The translations under genes and the position numbers were made by a program. From the NCBI RefSeq assembly GCF_949820605.1, contig NZ_CATKVU010000006.1, positions 2,553,001-2,617,000 of the forward strand: a stretch of DNA of 64,000 nucleotides, given 5' to 3'. Under the pieces are notes generated by a model, which was given only the letters and a program-made list of their open reading frames with translations, had not been told where the DNA came from and did no database searches. This document shows positions 25,670-34,634 of this stretch, one piece after another (the stretch's first letter is position 1; each line of letters starts with the position of its first letter). Source of the stretch: Segatella copri (GTDB taxonomy: Bacteria > Bacteroidota > Bacteroidia > Bacteroidales > Bacteroidaceae).

Positions 25670-25756
25670 CGCTCTACTCAACATCATCCCATCCCCATTT
25701 CTCGGTATTTTCATCTTTTCATCCTGTCTATATTCTTATATCTCATATATTATCCG

Positions 25757-25764
25757 TACCTTTG
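25757..25764 (+). promoter_or_regulatory. -7 box of Rid-family gene
   Basis: TACCTTTG followed by CCG, 22 bp before the chosen ATG. Confidence 0.55.
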
Positions 25765-25786
25765 CCGGCGAAAAAAGAAAAACAAG

Positions 25787-26815
25787 ATGGACAAATACAT
25801 AATACTATCACCAGAAGCTAAGGGGACGTTCAACGACCGCTTGAATTTTCTGTATCTGAAACTAGGTAACTATCTCGACACCGAGAAACTGGGAAATCGT
25901 ACTTTGCAATATTGTAAAGTATTCCTCAGCGACGCCCAGAACCAGATAAGAGAGTTTGAGGAATCACTCCTTTATCAGGAGTTTCTTAAGGATACCCATC
26001 TTACGGTTGTGGAGCAACCTCCGCTCAACGGGAGCAAGATTTCACTTCTTATCAAGAGCACAGACGATAAGACCCCTATCCTGTTCCATAGTCTTCGCCT
26101 CACTGAGGAAGAAGCGAAGGGAAAGGATTCATACGAACAGACCCGAATGCTATTCGACAAATACCAGCAACTTATCGCCGGTACAGATATGACGATGGAG
26201 CGCAACCTGGTAAGAACATGGATATACGTAACTCATATCGATGTAAACTATCAGGGAGTAGTAGAAGCGCGCAATGATGTTTTCGACCAGCAAGGTCTGA
26301 CGGCAGAAAACCATTATATAGCCAGTACGGGCATCGGCGGAGCAACATCCGTACGTCATGCATCTGTAGCTATCGACTTTCTGACCGTTCCCAGTATCAG
26401 GGAAGAAGACAAGCAATATCTTCAGGCACTCAACCATCTGAATCCTACTCACGAATACGGAGTAGCCTTTGAACGGGGAACCAGCCTTTCTCTGCCCCAG
26501 AAGAAACAATACTTCATATCAGGAACAGCCAGTATAGACAAACATGGAGCGGTTGTATACGAAGGTGATATTGTAAGACAAACCGGCAGATTGCTCGAGA
26601 ACATCGGTGCTTTATTGAAGGATGGCGATGCTATGATGAACGATATCCAATACTTTATCATCTACCTGCGCGACATCTCAGACTATTATACCGTAGAGCA
26701 ACTGATGAATCAGTTTTATCCTCAGATACCGCATATCACCGTAGAGGCAAGAGTATGCAGACCAGGCTGGCTGATAGAAATGGAATGCATTGCAGAAAAA
26801 CAAGAACAGAAATAA
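25787..26815 (+). CDS. Rid/YjgF-superfamily protein (chorismatase-like two-domain form)
   Basis: 342 residues from MDKYIILSPEAKGTFN. Longer in-frame starts run back through the promoter and are unlikely. The N-terminal part (1-140) is not recognised. The C-terminal part (about 150-340) is Rid-like: RNDVFDQQGLTAENHYIAST, RGTSLSLPQKKQYFISGTAS, RQTGRLLENIGALLKDGDAM, ITVEARVCRPGWLIEMECIA. Two-domain proteins of this layout include FkbO/Hyg5-type chorismatases, but most Bacteroidetes members are uncharacterised. Enamine or imine deamination, or a hydrolase role, is possible. Confidence 0.65.
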   Translation: MDKYIILSPEAKGTFNDRLNFLYLKLGNYLDTEKLGNRTLQYCKVFLSDAQNQIREFEESLLYQEFLKDTHLTVVEQPPLNGSKISLLIKSTDDKTPILFHSLRLTEEEAKGKDSYEQTRMLFDKYQQLIAGTDMTMERNLVRTWIYVTHIDVNYQGVVEARNDVFDQQGLTAENHYIASTGIGGATSVRHASVAIDFLTVPSIREEDKQYLQALNHLNPTHEYGVAFERGTSLSLPQKKQYFISGTASIDKHGAVVYEGDIVRQTGRLLENIGALLKDGDAMMNDIQYFIIYLRDISDYYTVEQLMNQFYPQIPHITVEARVCRPGWLIEMECIAEKQEQK

Positions 26816-26844
26816 ATGCTGATAAATGCAGAAATTTACAGCCA

Positions 26845-27130
26845 AAAGCTCTTCACTCTTCACCTTATGCTCTGAAACGCCCATAAACAGGGCGTTTCAA
26901 GGGGTGAAGAGCTATCAGCGACTCTTCACCCACTCTTCACCACTCTTCACCTAGGCACGAGGCATCGAGGCGTAAGAAGAAACGCAAATCCGCCGAAACA
27001 AAGAGGTGAAGAAAGGTGAAGAGTGGTGAAGAGTAGGTGAAGAGTGCCCGAATACTCTTCACCGCCCGGAATGCCGATAAACACAGGGGATTCCGAGCGA
27101 AAGGTGAAGAGTGAAGAGTATTTCTTCGTA
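26845..27130. repeat. Large nested inverted-repeat element (GGTGAAGAGT units)
   Basis: CTCTTCACC-type units on the left (26848-26951) face GGTGAAGAG-type units on the right (27004-27046). A second inverted pair ACTCTTCACC / GGTGAAGAGT spans 27052-27118, enclosing GGAATGCC...GGATTCC. A GAAACGCCC / GGGCGTTTC hairpin lies at 26876-26900. Non-coding, between convergent genes. Unit sequence links it to the other GAAGAGTGAAGAATTC repeats. Confidence 0.75.
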
Positions 27131-27166
27131 AGCTTCGCATAAAAACGAAACAAAGGCATTGGGGAT

Positions 27167-27254
27167 GGCTGTTCTAGGCGAACAGTCCACTAGCGGCTAT
27201 AGCGCCAGTAGGCTGTCTGTGGTTTGCCTGTTAACTGTCTGTCGTAAACAGCTT
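27167..27254. repeat. Possible 22-bp-period units
   Basis: Four 22-bp windows, starting GGCTGTTCTAGGCGAACAGT, ACTAGCGGCTATAGCGCCAG, GGCTGTCTGTGGTTTGCCTG and AACTGTCTGTCGTAAACAGC. The first two are imperfect palindromes and CTGT(C/T) recurs. Weaker than the stop-codon arrays. The rest of 27255-27329 shows nothing. Confidence 0.35.
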
Positions 27255-27329
27255 ATGAATTACCAATTAGGAATCTGATTAAAACAGGCAGACAATAACA
27301 GTTTCCAACATCATCAAACAGAAAAAGTA

Positions 27330-27359
27330 TTACCTTGCCGCTATTGAGCAGCAAGGTAA
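27330..27359 (-). terminator. Terminator of acyltransferase gene
   Basis: TTACCTTGC / GCAAGGTAA arms overlapping the stop codon, followed on the minus strand by TACTTTTTC. Confidence 0.7.
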
Positions 27360-28489
27360 TTACGTACAGGATTGGCATACATCTCGAGAATTCTCTCTCT
27401 CAAGTAAGCTTCATCCTTATTTGGAAGGTCTATTTTCGCAAGCTGGCCAGCCATATATTTTTCAAATTTTGCCTTATCTTCGGCAGTATATTCAGCCTGA
27501 TGAGCAGTTGAGTTTTCAAGCAAATCAAGAGCCACATAATTGCCCGGATAGAGGCGGTAGTTCTTGAATATCTGCTCATCCATATAGGCGGCTACCTTAT
27601 TATATATATCCTGCTTAGGCATATCAGGATCAAGACTGTCCAGATAATCATCAAGACATGGGGCTGCATGGCAATGAACATGACCCTTATAACCGAAGAT
27701 ACCGGTCTGCATGCTTACCAGGTCATCCATTGGTCCCTTCTTCCAGTCGGCATTATCGCGCTTCTGCTGGAACTCCTTTGCCTTCAGGAAATCGCATGGA
27801 TCATATTCGTAACTGATAGAGAGCGGTACGAGATGAAGCTGTTTCAGGCGGTCGATAATGCTACCCACGCCACCCATCGACATCATCTGCAGAATACTCT
27901 TCTGGGTGCGGTCATTACTGTCCTTGGCCCTACCCTCGCGCTGGGCTATCCAGATGTTCTCGTTCTTCTCCTTGATGGCGAAATGCATATAGTCGGAGAG
28001 GCGCTTGCTCGACATCAGCATCTGTCGCATACTCAGGGCACGCTCTACGATAAACGCCTTGTTGACACGTACCAGGTCCTTGACCCAAGGAAGAGAAAGG
28101 AGATTATCACCGATGGCAATCTCACAGGTGGTCTTAAAACCGTTATCGATAAGAAGGACATCGAGGATGGCTGAATCGAGCACGATATCACGGTGATTAC
28201 TGATGAAAGTATAATTACGGGTATTATCGAGCGATGTACAATCCATCTCGCAGCCTGTTGCTGCCTTCTTCAGAATGCCATGAACAAAATCGTAAGCAAA
28301 AGCCAGCTGGAAATCCAGATTGGTCTTACATGCCTTCAACTTCTGGGCAATCATCTCGAAAGGTACTTGTGGATAGAGATAGGCAAGCACTTGTTTAAAC
28401 TGATCGTTTGAAAGCAAACGGTCGAATACCTCTGGGAGATCTTCAGGCTCCCAAGGACGGATGGTATCAAATTCTTGAGGGATCTTCAT
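27341..28489 (-). CDS. PlsC-like glycerolipid acyltransferase
   Basis: 382 residues. The acyltransferase motif is FISNHRDIVLDSAILDVLL near residue 95 (an NHxxxxD variant, HRDIVLD), with VSLQREGR-like equivalents weaker (IAQREGRAKDSNDR near 180). Such proteins transfer acyl chains to glycerol-phosphate or similar acceptors at the inner membrane. They are often annotated as 1-acyl-glycerol-3-phosphate acyltransferase-like; the true acceptor is unknown. No membrane helix is evident. Confidence 0.75.
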   Translation of the reverse strand: MKIPQEFDTIRPWEPEDLPEVFDRLLSNDQFKQVLAYLYPQVPFEMIAQKLKACKTNLDFQLAFAYDFVHGILKKAATGCEMDCTSLDNTRNYTFISNHRDIVLDSAILDVLLIDNGFKTTCEIAIGDNLLSLPWVKDLVRVNKAFIVERALSMRQMLMSSKRLSDYMHFAIKEKNENIWIAQREGRAKDSNDRTQKSILQMMSMGGVGSIIDRLKQLHLVPLSISYEYDPCDFLKAKEFQQKRDNADWKKGPMDDLVSMQTGIFGYKGHVHCHAAPCLDDYLDSLDPDMPKQDIYNKVAAYMDEQIFKNYRLYPGNYVALDLLENSTAHQAEYTAEDKAKFEKYMAGQLAKIDLPNKDEAYLRERILEMYANPVRNYLAAQ

Positions 28490-28508
28490 AATATATACCT
28501 ATTAATAT

Positions 28509-28545
28509 ATATATGGCTCTGCGAAAAAATCGCAGAACCATATAT
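28509..28545. terminator. Hairpin between ddl and acyltransferase genes
   Basis: ATATATGGCTCTGCG / CGCAGAACCATATAT arms with an A-rich loop. Sits just after the ddl stop on the minus strand. There is no T-run beyond the stem, so it may be a processing or stabilising hairpin. Confidence 0.45.
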
Positions 28546-28557
28546 GAGTTTGTTATT

Positions 28558-29553
28558 CTAGAACTGATTCTCCACAATTTCGCTGAGCACATCCTTGATA
28601 TCAAGACCTGCTGCACGAACCTGCTGAGGAATGAAACTGGTAACGGTCATACCTGGAGTGGTATTGATCTCCAGCATGTTCACCTTGTCTTTACCATCCT
28701 TATCCTTAGAGATGATATAGTCGATACGGATGATACCGTTGGCATGAAGAATATCGTAGATGCGTGATGTGGTCTTGGCTACCTCTTCTGCAGTCTCTGG
28801 AGAGAGACGGGCTGGAGTGATTTCCTGTACCTGACCGTTATACTTGGCATCGTAATCGAAGAACTCGTTAGTGGTCACCACCTCTGTAGCTGGCAGAACA
28901 ACAGTCTTCTCGGCTGTCTTGTAGATACCCTGTGAAATTTCTGTTCCATCAAGGAATCCCTCAATCATTACCTCATTGCTCTCCATGAAAGCCACACGGA
29001 GGGCTGGAGCCAGCTGGTCAGCATTCTTCACCTTGCTCACACCAAAGCTACTGCCGTCGGCAGCAGGCTTTACGAAACAAGGCATACCGATGCGCTTGGC
29101 AATCTCTTCTTCATCATAAGCTTCACCGCGACGGAGCAAGATACTGTCTGCTACGTTTATACCGAAACCGCGCAGATAATTATTGAGCACATACTTATCA
29201 AAAGTCATTGCCTCTACCAGAACACCGCTTGTAGAGTATGGCAGATGGATGAGGTCGAAATAACCCTGCATCACACCATTCTCACCAGGCTGTCCGTGGA
29301 TGGTGATATAAGCATAATCGAAATAGACATGCTTGCCGTTCATAACGAAAGAAAAATCGTTCTTGTCAATCTCGATAGTCTCACCATTATCCAAAGCGAC
29401 ATGCCAGTCGGTACCCTTCACATCGACGAGATAAATATTGTAGCGCTCTTTATCAAAGAAAGAGTACAAACCCTGTCCTGAGCGCAATGATACGTCGTGC
29501 TCAGAAGAATCGCCACCACATACGATGGCTATCGTTCTCTTGCTATTTTCCAT
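28558..29553 (-). CDS. ddl: D-alanine--D-alanine ligase
   Basis: Makes D-Ala-D-Ala for peptidoglycan. The start was chosen at MENSKRTIAIVCGGDSSEHD, 3 bp after the rluD-like stop; a longer frame runs into rluD. 331 residues. ATP-grasp fold: GGDSSEHDVSLRSG near 12, HGQPGENGVMQGYFD near 78, PCFVKPAADGSSFGVSK near 150, and MLEINTTPGMTVTSFIPQQ near 295, which holds the Mg-binding Glu/Asn. murF, encoded elsewhere in the window, uses its product. Confidence 0.95.
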   Translation of the reverse strand: MENSKRTIAIVCGGDSSEHDVSLRSGQGLYSFFDKERYNIYLVDVKGTDWHVALDNGETIEIDKNDFSFVMNGKHVYFDYAYITIHGQPGENGVMQGYFDLIHLPYSTSGVLVEAMTFDKYVLNNYLRGFGINVADSILLRRGEAYDEEEIAKRIGMPCFVKPAADGSSFGVSKVKNADQLAPALRVAFMESNEVMIEGFLDGTEISQGIYKTAEKTVVLPATEVVTTNEFFDYDAKYNGQVQEITPARLSPETAEEVAKTTSRIYDILHANGIIRIDYIISKDKDGKDKVNMLEINTTPGMTVTSFIPQQVRAAGLDIKDVLSEIVENQF

Positions 29554-29558
29554 AATTA

Positions 29559-30722
29559 CTAAATATTTTTGAATGTATCTTGTGTGGTGCCAGCGATGAA
29601 GCCGCGCCACTTTTCTATTAATTGTCTAAAATCATTTGGCCACTCACTGTCAAAATCCATCTGCTGCTTGGTTGTAGGATGCACGAAGCCGAGTGTCTTG
29701 GCATGGAGAGCCTGACGCGGACAGAGTTTGAAGCAGTTCTGGATAAATGCCTTGTAGCTGCTACTGCGCTGACCTCTCAGAATCTCTGTTCCGCCATACG
29801 TTTCGTCCATAAAGAGCGGATGACCGATATGCTTCATGTGGGCACGAATCTGATGGGTACGGCCTGTTTCAAGCACACACTGCACCAAGGTGGTATAACC
29901 GAAACGCTCCAACACCTTGTAATGAGTAACCGCCGTCTTGCCTATTCCGCTGTCCGGATCGAAGACCTTCATACGGAGGCGGTTCTTCGGATCACGGCCA
30001 ATATTGCCTTCTATGCGACCTTCATCTTCTGCAATGTTGCCCCAAACGAGCGCATTGTAACTGCGATGGGTAGTCTTGTTGAAGAACTGCTTACCCAGTG
30101 CGGTCTTTGCCGTAGGAGTCTTTGCCACAACGAGCAGTCCGCTGGTATCTTTATCGATGCGATGTACCAAGCCCACTTCCGGATCATTGGCATCAAACTC
30201 AGGCATATCCCTTAAATGCCAGGCTACCGCCTGAATCAAGGTTCCATGAAAGTTGCCCGCACCCGGATGCACCACCATACCTGCTTCCTTGTTAACCACC
30301 ATCAGCTGATCGTCTTCATAAACCACATTGATAGCGATTTCTTCAGGTTTGATACTCGTTTCGTGACGAGGACGGTCGAGCATCAGAGTAACCAGATCAT
30401 TAGGGCGCACCTTATAGTTGCTCTTTACCGGTTTACCATTGACATGGATGAATCCGGCATCAGCAGCCTGCTGAATGCGGTTACGGCTCTGATAGGCCAT
30501 CTTATCAGCCAGGTATTTATCGATACGCACCGGATCCTGGTTGGCATCCACCTGCACCTTCCAGTGCTCATAGAGTTCATCTCCTCCTTCACCAGAAGCA
30601 GCGGTTCCTTCCTCCATCTGGAGTTCATCATTCAGTTCGTCCATATCTCCTGCATCATCAAACCCGAAGTCATCCTCTACAGGAGCATATACCTTATTAT
30701 ATATATAATCTAAAAATATCAT
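29559..30722 (-). CDS. rluD: RluD-type 23S rRNA pseudouridine synthase
   Basis: 387 residues from MIFLDYIYNKVY (an ATG 24 bp further up is also possible). N-terminal acidic tail, S4 RNA-binding domain at about 65-115 (IDKYLADKMAYQSRNRIQQA), catalytic Asp in GLVHRIDKDTSGLLVVAKT near 185, and GRTHQIRAHMKHIGHPLF near 275. Isomerises uridines in 23S rRNA. It lies between the PASTA-protein gene and ddl, with 3-43-bp gaps, as one operon. Confidence 0.9.
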   Translation of the reverse strand: MIFLDYIYNKVYAPVEDDFGFDDAGDMDELNDELQMEEGTAASGEGGDELYEHWKVQVDANQDPVRIDKYLADKMAYQSRNRIQQAADAGFIHVNGKPVKSNYKVRPNDLVTLMLDRPRHETSIKPEEIAINVVYEDDQLMVVNKEAGMVVHPGAGNFHGTLIQAVAWHLRDMPEFDANDPEVGLVHRIDKDTSGLLVVAKTPTAKTALGKQFFNKTTHRSYNALVWGNIAEDEGRIEGNIGRDPKNRLRMKVFDPDSGIGKTAVTHYKVLERFGYTTLVQCVLETGRTHQIRAHMKHIGHPLFMDETYGGTEILRGQRSSSYKAFIQNCFKLCPRQALHAKTLGFVHPTTKQQMDFDSEWPNDFRQLIEKWRGFIAGTTQDTFKNI

Positions 30723-30735
30723 TCGTATTACTATT

Positions 30736-30760
30736 GAATTCTTCACTCTTCACTTTTCAT
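30736..30760. repeat. GAATTCTTCACTCTTCAC repeat
   Basis: One copy of the dispersed repeat in the 43-bp gap between the PASTA gene and rluD. Confidence 0.65.
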
Positions 30761-30765
30761 TTCTC

Positions 30766-31500
30766 CTACTCCACCACTTCCTTCTGGTGGTGCTCATGCG
30801 AAGGAGCAGGCTCTGTGGCTTCCGTACCAGGAACCACCTCGAAGTTGTCTTCATGAGTTTCTCCGCTCATGTCACCTTCGCCTTCCATCACATCTTCTTC
30901 GCCGTGATAAACCGGATCTACCACATCGATAGAATCATCAACGCTCCGTTTACCATTGCCAACCTGTATGACAAGCACATCATCGATAGAAACCTTATCA
31001 CCGGCTACAACATGCTTACCCTTAACGAGGATACCATAAACCCAATCCTCTTCGCCAGGAATATATTCAGGTGTACCCAGTTTGAATCCCATAGCAGTAA
31101 GTTTAGCCATTGCCTCTCGCAACGAACTGTTGTCAATGACATCAGGAATGGTGATACGTGGAGAATGATCAGAATTGATGGTAACATAGATAACATGTCC
31201 CGACTTTACCACTTCTCCGAAAACCGGAGTCTGCTCCAGAATGACATCAGGCGGCAAAGAGCGGACATATCCCGTATCCGTTACAACAATTTCCAATCCC
31301 GCATCGTCGAGGATATGTGTAGCATCATCGATATTCTTATATCGAATATCCGGCACACGGATGGCCTCACCATGATGGGTATAGATATCGATGCCGTACT
31401 TGACACCGACACAGAGCAACACCAGTACCAGAATCATGGCACCGATATTCCCCCAAAGGTACTTACTCTTAAACTTATTTATAAACTCTGATGAAGTCAT
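30766..31500 (-). CDS. PASTA-domain membrane protein
   Basis: 244 residues. One N-terminal membrane helix (about 17-38, GAMILVLVLLCVGVKYGIDI) and extracytoplasmic PASTA repeats: AIRVPDIRYKNIDDATHIL near 42, a second near 80-115, and ITIPDVIDNSSLREAMAKL near 120, ending in an acidic, His-containing tail. PASTA domains bind peptidoglycan or muropeptides. There is no kinase domain. Co-transcription with ddl fits a cell-wall role. Confidence 0.85.
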   Translation of the reverse strand: MTSSEFINKFKSKYLWGNIGAMILVLVLLCVGVKYGIDIYTHHGEAIRVPDIRYKNIDDATHILDDAGLEIVVTDTGYVRSLPPDVILEQTPVFGEVVKSGHVIYVTINSDHSPRITIPDVIDNSSLREAMAKLTAMGFKLGTPEYIPGEEDWVYGILVKGKHVVAGDKVSIDDVLVIQVGNGKRSVDDSIDVVDPVYHGEEDVMEGEGDMSGETHEDNFEVVPGTEATEPAPSHEHHQKEVVE

Positions 31501-31516
31501 ATATTATTTTTTGGTG

Positions 31517-31524
31517 CAAAGATA
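31517..31524 (-). promoter_or_regulatory. -7 box of PASTA-rluD-ddl operon
   Basis: TATCTTTG on the minus strand followed by CACC, 16 bp before the ATG. Confidence 0.65.
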
Positions 31525-31656
31525 CAAGTATTTGGGGGAAGAACAAAATAAAAAGGAAAGTTTTTGCACTCTCACCACCTATTTTATGATATAAAAACAA
31601 AACATCTTTGTTCCCAAAAGAGCAATCTCAGAAAAGGAAGGGGCGTTATAAACAAC

Positions 31657-31690
31657 AAAAAGCAGCAAAGAATACCTCCTTGCTGCTTTT
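31657..31690 (-). terminator. Terminator after rpmH
   Basis: AAAAGCAGCAA / TTGCTGCTTTT arms, then TTGTTG on the minus strand. Confidence 0.7.
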
Positions 31691-31725
31691 AATGTCATCG
31701 TCAACAGACGAATCTTTCCTCGGAA

Positions 31726-31881
31726 TTACTTTCCGTGGTGCTCGTCAGATACAGTTAACTTCTTACGGCCATGAGCACGGCGAGAAGCCAATACGCGACG
31801 ACCATTTTTAGTTGCCATACGCTCACGGAAACCATGCTTGTTTACGCGACGACGATTGTGAGGCTGAAATGTTCTTTTCAT
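31726..31881 (-). CDS. rpmH: Ribosomal protein L34
   Basis: 51 residues: [20 protein letters not shown], then [20 protein letters not shown] and a short tail [11 protein letters not shown]. The KRTFQP...NR.HGFR.RM.T..GR.VL..RR..GR pattern is diagnostic. Component of the large ribosomal subunit. It has its own promoter and terminator and is divergent from efp, a common order in Bacteroidales. Confidence 0.97.
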   Translation of the reverse strand: MKRTFQPHNRRRVNKHGFRERMATKNGRRVLASRRAHGRKKLTVSDEHHGK

Positions 31882-31945
31882 TTTTCTTATTTATTTTTTA
31901 ATTAATATTCTTCACAAAAGTGCAAAACACGCCCTTTTTGGGCTG

Positions 31946-31953
31946 CAAAATTA
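31946..31953 (-). promoter_or_regulatory. -7 box of rpmH
   Basis: TAATTTTG on the minus strand followed by CAGCC, 65 bp before the ATG. Confidence 0.5.
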
Positions 31954-32048
31954 CGCATATTTTCTGAAATAACCAAGAAAACTACCAAATTTAGCTTAAA
32001 TATTTATGTTTTTTTCGATATTTCCTTTGATTTTTCATGTTTTTGCCG

Positions 32049-32056
32049 TAACTTTG
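32049..32056 (+). promoter_or_regulatory. -7 box of efp
   Basis: TAACTTTG followed by CACTCG, with TTTG at 32029-32032 as a possible -33 element. Confidence 0.6.
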
Positions 32057-32102
32057 CACTCGATTTTGAGATTATTATAATAACATTCAAGATAAACAAG
32101 AA

Positions 32103-32669
32103 ATGATTAATTCACAGGAAATTAAGATTGGTACTTGCATCCGCATGGATGGCAAAGTATGGGTTTGCATCGACTTTCAGCACAGAAAGCCAGGTAAAGG
32201 TAACACCGTAATGAACACAAAATTGAAGAATGTTGCCGACGGTCGTGTGTTGGAGCGTACATTCCAGGTAGGTTTCAAATTGGAGGATGTTCGCGTTGAG
32301 CGCCGTCCTTACCAGTACCTCTACGAGGACGCTACTGGTTGCATCTTCATGAACCAGGAGACTTTCGAGCAGGTGCCTATCGCTAAGGAGAACGTTACTG
32401 GTGGCCAGTACATGAAGGAGGGTGACGTTGTTGAGGTTGTTACTGATACAACAGATGGTACTATCCTCTTGGCTGAAATGCCAGTGAAGACTACTTTGAA
32501 GATTACTCACTCTGAGCCAGGTGTAAAGGGTAATACTGCTACCAACGCTACAAAGCCAGCTACATTGGAGACTGGTGCTGAGGTTCGTGTTCCTTTGTTC
32601 GTCAACGAAGGCGAGACTATTCAGATCGATACCCGTGACGGTAGCTACCTCGGTCGTGTAAGCGAGTAA
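32103..32669 (+). CDS. efp: Translation elongation factor P
   Basis: Relieves ribosome stalling at polyproline. 188 residues, the standard length, with three beta-barrel domains: N-terminal KOW-like with the modified-loop region HRKPGKGNTVMNTK (residues 25-38), OB domain from YLYEDATGCIFMNQETFEQV, and C-terminal ETIQIDTRDGSYLGRVSE, the family signature. The loop Lys is the site modified in other bacteria; no modifying enzyme is present in this window. The N-terminus starts MINSQEIKIGTCI. Confidence 0.97.
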   Translation: MINSQEIKIGTCIRMDGKVWVCIDFQHRKPGKGNTVMNTKLKNVADGRVLERTFQVGFKLEDVRVERRPYQYLYEDATGCIFMNQETFEQVPIAKENVTGGQYMKEGDVVEVVTDTTDGTILLAEMPVKTTLKITHSEPGVKGNTATNATKPATLETGAEVRVPLFVNEGETIQIDTRDGSYLGRVSE

Positions 32670-32732
32670 TACATCCTCCAACAGGAAGATTGTGCTCTTA
32701 TTGAGTAAAACTAACCCTTAATAGTAAGAAGA

Positions 32733-33791
32733 ATGAAATATTCCATCATAGTACCTGTATTTAATCGTCCTGACGAAGTGGACGAACTTTTAGAGAGTCT
32801 GACTCATCAATCAGAGAAAGACTTCGAAGTTGTCATCGTTGAGGATGGCTCACAGACTCCCTGCGAGGAGGTGTGCAAACGATATGAGCACATGATGGAT
32901 ATACATTATTACTATAAGGAGAACTCTGGTCCGGGCCAGAGTCGCAACTATGGTGCTGAGCGCGCCAAGGGTGAGTATCTTCTGATACTCGATAGCGACG
33001 TGGTCTTGCCAGAAGGTTATCTGAAGGCTGTAAGTGATGAGTTGAGCCGTGAGCCAGCCGATGCTTTCGGCGGTCCCGACAAGGCGCACTCATCATTTAC
33101 AGATACTCAGAAAGCCATTTCTTATTCCATGACTTCTTTCTTTACCACCGGTGGCATCCGTGGCGGAAAGAAGAAGATGGATAAGTTCTATCCCCGTTCA
33201 TTCAACATGGGCATCCGCAGAGATGTTTATCTCAGGTTGAATGGCTTTTCTAACATGCGTTTTGGTGAGGACATTGATTTCTCTATCCGTATCTTCAAGG
33301 CAGGCTGCCGTTGCCGTCTGTTCCCTGAAGCATGGGTTTGGCATAAGCGCCGCACCGACTTCCGCAAGTTCTGGCGACAGGTCTACAACAGTGGCATCGC
33401 CCGCATCAATCTCTACAAGAAATATCCAGAGAGTCTCAAACTCGTGCATCTCCTTCCTATGGTCTTCACCGTGGGTGTAATAGGCACGCTGCTTCTGCTC
33501 TTCTTCGGCTTCCTGCCATACATGCTTGGCACCGTTCACGTATTCCCAACCTTGGGCAATGCGATGGCAGCATTGGGCTGCATCGGTCTCGCCGGCATCA
33601 TTCTCTATACCATCGCACTGTTTATCGACAGCAGCAGAGAGAATCACAGCGTGAAGATAGGCTTGCTGAGCATTCGCGCTGCCTTCACACAGCTGATGGG
33701 TTACGGATGCGGATTTCTTTCTGCATGGTGGAAGAGATGCGTACTGAGACAGAGCGAATTCAGCGCATACAACAAGACTTTCTACAAATAA
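32733..33791 (+). CDS. Membrane-anchored family 2 glycosyltransferase
   Basis: 352 residues. GT-A domain at 1-230: MKYSIIVPVFNRPDEVDELL, IVEDGSQTPCEEVC, the metal-binding LILDSDVVLPEGYL near 88, then MGIRRDVYLRLNGFSNMRFG and WVWHKRRTDFRKFWRQVYNS. Two or three C-terminal membrane helices (about 235-320). Adds a sugar to a lipid-linked or surface acceptor; donor and acceptor are unknown. It lies 63 bp after efp with no clear promoter of its own. Confidence 0.88.
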   Translation: MKYSIIVPVFNRPDEVDELLESLTHQSEKDFEVVIVEDGSQTPCEEVCKRYEHMMDIHYYYKENSGPGQSRNYGAERAKGEYLLILDSDVVLPEGYLKAVSDELSREPADAFGGPDKAHSSFTDTQKAISYSMTSFFTTGGIRGGKKKMDKFYPRSFNMGIRRDVYLRLNGFSNMRFGEDIDFSIRIFKAGCRCRLFPEAWVWHKRRTDFRKFWRQVYNSGIARINLYKKYPESLKLVHLLPMVFTVGVIGTLLLLFFGFLPYMLGTVHVFPTLGNAMAALGCIGLAGIILYTIALFIDSSRENHSVKIGLLSIRAAFTQLMGYGCGFLSAWWKRCVLRQSEFSAYNKTFYK

Positions 33792-33843
33792 GACTTCCCC
33801 ACAAAAAGAGAAGCCAATAATAATCTACTAATCAGTTATTATT

Positions 33844-34533
33844 ATGGCAGAGAAACTAACCATTGCCAATTGGGCAGAAGAAGACAAGCCTCGCGAGAAA
33901 CTGGAGCGCTTGGGAGCCTCAGCTTTATCCAATGCCGAGCTCTTAGGTATTCTGATTGGTTCGGGATCTACAGACGAAAGTGCCGTAGACCTGATGAAAC
34001 GCATTCTGAAGGATTGCGACAACAACCTGAACCAGCTAGGAAAGAAGTCCATCAGAGAACTGACACAATATAAAGGAATGGGACCCGCAAAAGCCATCAC
34101 CATTCTTGCAGCCTGCGAACTGGGCAAGCGCCGTGCTCTCGATAAGATTGGCACACGTCCCGACTTAGGATCATCCCTTGCCATCTACAACTATATGCTT
34201 CCGAAGATGCAGGATTTAGATACAGAGGAAGCATGGCTCCTGATGATGAACCAGAACTTCAAGCTCATCAAAGCGAGCTGCATCTCCAAAGGCGGCATTA
34301 CAGAAACGGCAACCGACATCCGGCTCATCATCAAAGAAGCGGTGCTCAACAACGCTACCATTATCGCCTTCTGCCACAATCATCCCAGCAACAATCCTCA
34401 GCCAAGCAAAGCCGATGATGTACTTACCCAGAAGATTGCCAAAGCCTGCGAAATCATGCGCCTCTTCTTTATGGACCATGTCATCATAACCGATGGTGCC
34501 TTTTATTCATATCACGATAAAGGTAAATTGTAG
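33844..34533 (+). CDS. radC: RadC-family JAB-domain protein
   Basis: 229 residues. Helix-hairpin-helix part (about 20-100, IRELTQYKGMGPAKAITIL) and a C-terminal MPN/JAB metalloprotease-like domain with IIAFCHNHPSNNPQPSKADD (HxH...S...D) near 180. Historically called a DNA-repair protein, but the function is unproven; family members are linked to recombination and to mobile DNA. Full length. Confidence 0.92.
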   Translation: MAEKLTIANWAEEDKPREKLERLGASALSNAELLGILIGSGSTDESAVDLMKRILKDCDNNLNQLGKKSIRELTQYKGMGPAKAITILAACELGKRRALDKIGTRPDLGSSLAIYNYMLPKMQDLDTEEAWLLMMNQNFKLIKASCISKGGITETATDIRLIIKEAVLNNATIIAFCHNHPSNNPQPSKADDVLTQKIAKACEIMRLFFMDHVIITDGAFYSYHDKGKL

Positions 34534-34605
34534 TCTATTTGGGGTATATTAGACCTTCTGCAAGAAAAAAACAGCTTTTCTTTTTGTTTTGTCTGCAATA
34601 ATTAT

Positions 34606-34613
34606 TATCTTTG
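34606..34613 (+). promoter_or_regulatory. -7 box of sufT-like gene
   Basis: TATCTTTG followed by TAG, 21 bp before the ATG. Confidence 0.6.
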
Positions 34614-34634
34614 TAGGCAAAAACAAAGATTATT

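Noticed and set aside
25631..25786. N-terminal extension of the Rid-family protein
   Set aside because: It would run through the argF' terminator hairpin and the TACCTTTG promoter.
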